Shown here piece by piece: positions 58,473-64,000 of a DNA stretch of 64,000 nt. This stretch comes from Cyanoderma ruficeps (Eukaryota; Chordata; Aves; Passeriformes; Timaliidae). The stretch spans positions 9,702,286 through 9,766,285 of the forward strand of contig VZDJ01000174.1 in assembly GCA_008694505.1 (NCBI GenBank), read 5' to 3'. How positions within the stretch are numbered: the first letter of the stretch is position 1; each line of letters opens with the position of its first letter. The position numbers and the translations under genes are program-made. Under the pieces are notes generated by a model. That model ran no database searches. It saw nothing but the letters and a program-made list of their open reading frames with translations, and had not been told where the DNA came from.

Positions 58473-61400
58473 CTGCAGAAATGGATAAAAACAAGGAGAA
58501 AGTCCGGCTGTGCTCTTCCCGCGGCGGCTGCCTCTCTCTCACCCCTCTGTCTGCACAAGCGCGGCTGTAGGAGAGGCATAGTTCAGCTCTCTGCTTAGCC
58601 CCGGCAGCTCCCACCGTACAAAATGAATAAGCAACACATTGCAGCTCGGCGTGTCAGCTGATCGCGAGCAGGATGCTTCCGAATCCCTGGATCGGGCTGC
58701 CTTTTTTTTTTTTTAAATCTCCTTTTNNNNNNNNNNNNNNNNNNNNNNNNNNNNNNNNNTTTTTTTTTTTAAACCTCCAGTATTACATATGTGCCAGAAA
58801 AAAGCGAGCTGGGAGCAGAAAGCAGAGCAGGGCGATCGGAGTCCTCGGGAAGGTCGGGTTCAAGCACTGCAACCCAGCGATCCTGGTGAAAACGTGATTC
58901 CCATGTCTAGGCACGGAGATCCTGTTCCCTTTTAACACCACAGCAACATCCTGCCTCATTCCCTTTGCCGAGCGGTGTGTCCTCGATAGGGTTTCTTTGT
59001 CCCTCGTTTGCTATCTGCTGAGGGGGACGAGCATCCTGGCTTAATCCACGGCAGGCTGGAGAGGACCAGGAAAGCCTCCGTGACCACTCAGGGATCCTGC
59101 TTTCCAGTCATGATCCTGCACAGTTCTAGCACTTTCTCTCCACAGCCCACAAAGGATTTTTTTTTTTTTTTTCTTTTTAAAGCAACAGCTCCCAGGTTTT
59201 AGCAGGAATGGTTCCTGGTGCAGCTTCTCTCCTGCTCCGTGGCAAGGCTTTGCCAGGAGCGGCTGTGCCTTTCCCAAACGGCGCGGGCAAATTTGGGAGT
59301 GGGACAAAGCTCCAGGAGAAACCCTCCTCACTAAGTCCAGCGAAAAAACCACACCACCACGATTTTTCCCAACTGGAATGGTGACAGCCAAAAGCCAGAG
59401 CACCTGCAGGCTGTACCCTGGGGATGGAGCAGCCTTTGGACACCCGGCACACCCCGGCAGCCTTGGCTCTGCAGGGCCACACTGTCACCCACCAGTGTCA
59501 TGACTCCCATCCTCAACCTTCAGGTCCTAAAAGCTCACAGGAAGATTGGGAATCTTCCTGAATTAAATCAAGTTTCCAGTTCTCTGGAGTGCAAAATAAA
59601 TGCTGCCAGTGCCTAGAAAGCCCTTGCAAGGGAAGAGCTGTCTCCATGAGCAGGAGCAGCTCTGCCACCCCGCCATGCCCCAGCAGACACCAGAGAGGTC
59701 AGAGAGCCCCAGAGTGAGAAAGCAGCCACCATGGAATGGTGTCTCCATCAGGACACTGCTGTCACCCCCATGCTCCTTTCCCATCCCTCGTTTTCCCTCT
59801 GCTGGCCTCCAGACCCAGACCCAGACCCATACACATTCAACCCTTTTCAACAGGATTCTGGAAATGAGTTCAAGCAAAAGCCAATTAGGTGCAGAAATGC
59901 TGATATTAAGAGCTGAACACTGCATTGATTAAAAGTGCTTTAACCCCAAACCTTTCCTTATCCTTCCTTTTGAGTGTTCCCAGTCCATGCTCACCTTTCC
60001 CTCGCCTTTGCACAGTGCCCAAGGCCACCACAGAGCCAAGTCTGCACCAGCTCCTCTATACCCACACAAGGGACACAGAATGAGCCAAAGCAGCTAAAAA
60101 GGACAGCTCTCCATAGAGATATAGTGTCACAAATAGTTGCAGTTTCATTGTATATTGGTCATCCTAATACTGGGCATTTGTGGCACTGACTGGAAAGCCA
60201 GTGAGACCACAAGAGAAATCACTGAAAATTGGGCTGATCTCAGATTTCCAACTTGTGCACATTGGTGTGACGGGCAGGGCTCTTGGACTTGCCCACATTC
60301 CTGAGAAAGGCACATCTGAGGCTCTAGAACAGCCATCCCCAAAAACCCCTGATGAAACATTTAAAGTCCAACAGCATCACTCAGTTTAATGTGACCCACG
60401 GCCCCACCAGAGGGATCTCAAACCCTGCAGTGAAGATCTACACCAGAGTCACCCACCTGAGCCACAGAGGAAACCACACGGGAGCCACCAGTGCTGTACT
60501 CCAGCCATGAAATGAAGGGGGGGACAGAAAAAATGTCACCCCTGGTCACACACAGAGCCTGCAGCAGCACCTGTGAGTGCACAGGGCTCCCAAGGCCTCC
60601 TAAGCAATACCCCAATCCCTGGATCATCTTCCTTCTCTTTGTTATGTTGGTAATGGCAGGGGGAATGGGAAATATTAAATCCAGAGAAGCTGCAAATCGC
60701 TGAAAAAAACTCCCAACTTTTTAAATGGGCATTCAAGACACTTCAGAATGCTCCAAAACACCACTGAGAATAACAAGTTTAAGTTGCAATTGCTTTTTAT
60801 GCTGGAAAATTAATCTGTGATTTATTTTTTGTTATCCAAGAGGTGGATTTCTAGAGGGCAGAGCGTCACCCTGGCCTTGTTTTATGGGATTTCTGGTTAC
60901 CTCAGTGCACATGAGAAGCTCAGAGCAGAATTAAACTGCCCTTCAGGAATGTGAATTGACCACATTCTGCATTTCAAACTCAGCTGGGCAAGGAATGGGA
61001 AAATGCCTTTGCAACTGAACAAGCCAAAGGACCAATTTCAAGAGGACAAAAAACTCAGTGGTTGTCCTTGGCACCCCTTAATCCAGGATCTGAGCATTCT
61101 GCAGCAGACAGGCACCCACCAACTCTCAGCCAAGCCCAGGGAACCTTCATAGGCACAACATTTTTTTGGAAAAGCTGTCCCACTACCAAAAATAAAAACA
61201 CTTGGCATGAAGAGTTACCAAATCCAACAGGTTACCCAGGGACAGCTGGTAAAGAGAAATAAACCTACAAGTAGCCACATCTCCATCAGCCTTCCTGAGA
61301 TGAGGTGGTGGCAAGGACAAACATTTCCCTACAAACCCAGAAAAATAGAATTTTGCCACTTTTATTTTAAAATAAAATCCTTCTTCTCCCAAAAACTTGC

Positions 61401-64000
61401 TAAGAGACACTGCAGTCATAACTGTTAGCACAGATAAGGAAATTTTGTTTCCAATTTTTAGCTTCAGATGTGTGGGGAACGAAGACCCAAAATTGGCACC
61501 TCAGCTCAGGGCACCCAGTAAGTAAAATCTGACTGAAAGCACCCCAGAAACTCATCATGTTTGGGTCAGGGCACCTCTCAGCCCCATATCTGCACTTCAA
61601 ACCCTGATCTATTTTTAAAGTAATGTATCTTCTGTATACACTTCATTTTCCACCTGCTGTCTGTGTTTTTTTTGCAATATTTGCCTTAAGGATGCAACTT
61701 CGGGCACACTCAGCTCACAACTCACTCATTAAGATCTTTTTATTCAGGGCCAACAATCCAGAACCTTCAACTTCCTACTCAAGGAATAATTTGTTCTTCT
61801 GACTGTATCATGCACATGAACAGTTTTCAGGTTGATCAAAACAAAGGGAGGGATTTGGCTGGGACATTGCCAGGACAAAACCTTTCTCAAATATTCCCAC
61901 AGCATTATCTGACCAGAGCTGGTGGAGCTTGCAGTGGTTTAAATGGTGCTTCCAGCTGGATCTGAATGGCTGCTCCTGGTGTATTGTCTGAGCACCCCAC
62001 AATGAGTTTGTGTCAAACCACAAGTTCAAAATCCACTACAGAGTGGATTGTGCTCTGAGTCCCACCCCAGTTCTACCACACACTGCCCTTTTCATCTTTC
62101 TCCTCACTGAAAAAAGGCCTTTTCCCATCCAAATTCTGCCCAGCCCAAAGCTGAGACACCTCCAATTCTCCTCAGGAGGAACACTCCCTTTCACAGTGGG
62201 GTTTTTTGCTATGCACACCAAATAAAACCTCCCCAGACACAGGAGGACCCATTAACTGCAAGGGCTGCCAATCTCCTCCACAAACAGGAAAGAATTTCCA
62301 AGCCACACGAAGGACTTCTGTGGAATTGCAGCAAATCCCTGCTTTCTAGGAATTTAAAGAGCAAGGAAAACAACAGTGTGGCACCATTTGTCTTAATACA
62401 CTGCATTAAGTGCCTCGATAATCGACAGAGAGGTTTAAGTTCTCTCCATGCACAAAATTCCCCACAAATGCTGAAATTAATTGGAGCAGCAACAGGAGGT
62501 GTGTACAGGTTAATTTACAGGATCTGGGAAGTCGCTCAAGTTGCAGCAGTTATTGCAAAGGTACTTTATTATTACAGACATTGGGTGAGAATTTGTGATG
62601 ATCAACTACAAAGATCCTCTTTCCCATCTTTTTGTTACAAACTAGATCTTAATCACAAGATTTCCCTGACATTTTGCTGCCCAGGTTTCAGAAAGCACTG
62701 ATGATTTCAAGACTGAAGCAAGAAACAGCAACAGCTAAGTACTGGAGTTGAAAAAACCCAATATTGTACTGGCTATTTGTTTAGATCAAAAGATTACGAC
62801 ATCTTATTATTATAGTTTAGCAGAAATAAAATAATAATAAATTCATTGAGGACAATGAAATAATATTTCTGTTAAGCCACCTGTGCCCACACTGCCACTT
62901 ACCAGCAGCTGAACAAAACAGGCAACAAAACATCTCTGATGCACCAGCTAATGCCTATACTCAGTTTATTGTCTTACTCTGGCAGCCAAAAATCTTTATC
63001 CTCATTTTTAAGTTGAGTTAACTGATATTTATCTGATTTTAAAATCTGGGTTATGTGTCTTTGAAACACAACGTATTTGGAGTTTAACTCCCTGCCCCAT
63101 TTTGTCGTTTTTTGGGGCTCTCAGATACAACTGGGTTTGTATCAGAGCTGCCACTTCCTCTTCAGCTCCCAAGCTGTGCAGCTGAACAACTCCTAAAGGG
63201 AGATGGATGTGAGAATGTGTATCCATAGGCAAGGTGATCCTTGGATGGAGTAGCAGAGTTATTTAACTATATTCAGGAGAGACCCAGAATTCTTACACTG
63301 AACATACCGAGATGTACATGGTGGAGCTCACCAACCTGCAACAGGGCAAGGAAAACTTCCTCATCCAAGCCAGACATCTGAATTTCCTGAAACAATATGC
63401 TGGTGAGCAGGGTTTAATCCCAAGGATGGGCTTCCTGCCTCAGTAGCTCACGGGATTGCCATTTTTTTTCCTCCCAGGAGTTCAAGACAGCTATAAACTA
63501 ACTAACACAAAAAGCTCCACATTCAATAATGGATTCTTATTATTTTCAATATTTTATTCCTGTTCAGTGATTTTTCTTCCACCCTAACAGGTGTACTCTG
63601 ACAGTGGGAGCCACCTTTGTTCTAAGCACCAAGTTTAAAACCATGGAGCTCTGCTGTGTTGTGGAAGGGACAAGGCTGTGCCTGTTTTCCACAGAGGACT
63701 CATCCCAAATGCAGCAAACCCCAAGCACCTTGGCTGCCATCAACTAGCATAGCCAGTGACAATTAACCAGATCAGAACAGGTCATTTCACTTACCCTGTG
63801 ACCACAAAACATTTTTGGAAGTTACAGCCAACTAGCAGCTGTTAAAAAAAAGAAAGAAAATGAGTTGTTTACGAGTGTTTTTACTCCATCAGCCTCTTCC
63901 CTAAGCCTCTGCCTCAGGGTAGCTGGTCACAGATGCCAGGAGTGCTCCTTGGAGAGGCCTGAGGTTTCTCCCAGCCAAGCACCAACACAGGGATGGGCAG
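58473..64000 (-). other. TAOK3: TAOK3 intron, upstream of the first visible exon
   Basis: No TAOK3 kinase exon or Ser-rich linker exon (the family's SSSSVV-type segment) is visible to the window end. A GC-richer stretch at 58.47-58.95 kb contains an N gap. The remainder is AT-richer with short unrelated open frames. I saw no RNA gene or clear mobile element. Confidence 0.6.
58727..58759. other. Assembly gap (33 N)
   Basis: Gap between T runs. The left flank reads T-run, AAATCTCC, TTTT; the right flank reads T-run, AAACCTCC. The similarity suggests unmerged contig ends. Confidence 0.97.

Noticed and set aside
63310..63350. Possible small TAOK3 exon on the minus strand between a CAG and a GTATG
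   Set aside because: The translated 28 bases do not match the TAOK3 sequence expected upstream of DHVFIRDE, and the length would break the uniform phase-0 pattern.
1..64000. CRISPR arrays, operons, prophage or bacterial defence systems
   Set aside because: None is present. The window is vertebrate chromosomal DNA with intron-split genes. The tandem repeats are minisatellites without spacer structure.
1..64000. tRNA, rRNA or microRNA genes
   Set aside because: I saw no convincing tRNA A/B box pair, rRNA segment or recognised microRNA hairpin by eye. A tRNAscan/Infernal search would be needed to exclude small RNAs.

Overview
This is a vertebrate nuclear window, almost certainly from a bird and probably a songbird. 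The coding genes are split into short GT-AG exons. The recognised proteins are vertebrate orthologues. The dispersed repeats are CR1 LINE 3' ends plus one solo class II-type LTR. Gene density and GC content are high in the middle, as on an avian microchromosome. There are no prokaryotic features (operons, ribosome binding sites, CRISPR arrays). Most of the long open frames are antisense or GC-driven shadows.

Layout. Positions 1-17.5 kb hold only the first coding exon of TPCN1 (minus strand, 17,528-17,639) and a large part of its first intron. A CpG- and CCAAT-rich island (about 17.6-19.0 kb) is the TPCN1 promoter. Positions 19.0-21.8 kb have no recognisable protein gene. RITA1 (minus, two coding exons, 249 aa) and DDX54 (plus, 20 coding exons, 823 aa) are head to head with only 83 bp between their start codons. 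CFAP73 (minus, 7 coding exons, 320 aa) is tail to tail with DDX54. VSIG10 (minus) follows, with an 834-bp CpG-rich interval between its start codon and that of PEBP1 (plus, 4 exons, 187 aa). TAOK3 (minus) fills 41.7-64 kb: eight C-terminal exons and its 3' UTR lie here, while the kinase-domain exons lie beyond the right edge.

The genes are not one pathway. TPCN1 is an endolysosomal cation channel, RITA1 a Notch/RBPJ antagonist, DDX54 a ribosome-biogenesis helicase, CFAP73 a motile-cilia coiled-coil protein, VSIG10 an Ig-domain membrane protein, PEBP1 the Raf kinase inhibitor protein, and TAOK3 a STE20-type kinase. I did not find a new biological system.

The more notable points are these: alanine at the position of the regulatory Ser153 in PEBP1; a 31-bp CCAAT module repeated three times upstream of PEBP1; an apparent missing second Ig exon in VSIG10; an 83-bp bidirectional RITA1/DDX54 promoter with a CACGTG E-box; a GC-AG intron in TAOK3; a roughly 112-bp sequence present twice in TPCN1 intron 1; a solo LTR with a 6-bp target-site duplication; and an assembly gap that removes the TAOK3 stop codon.
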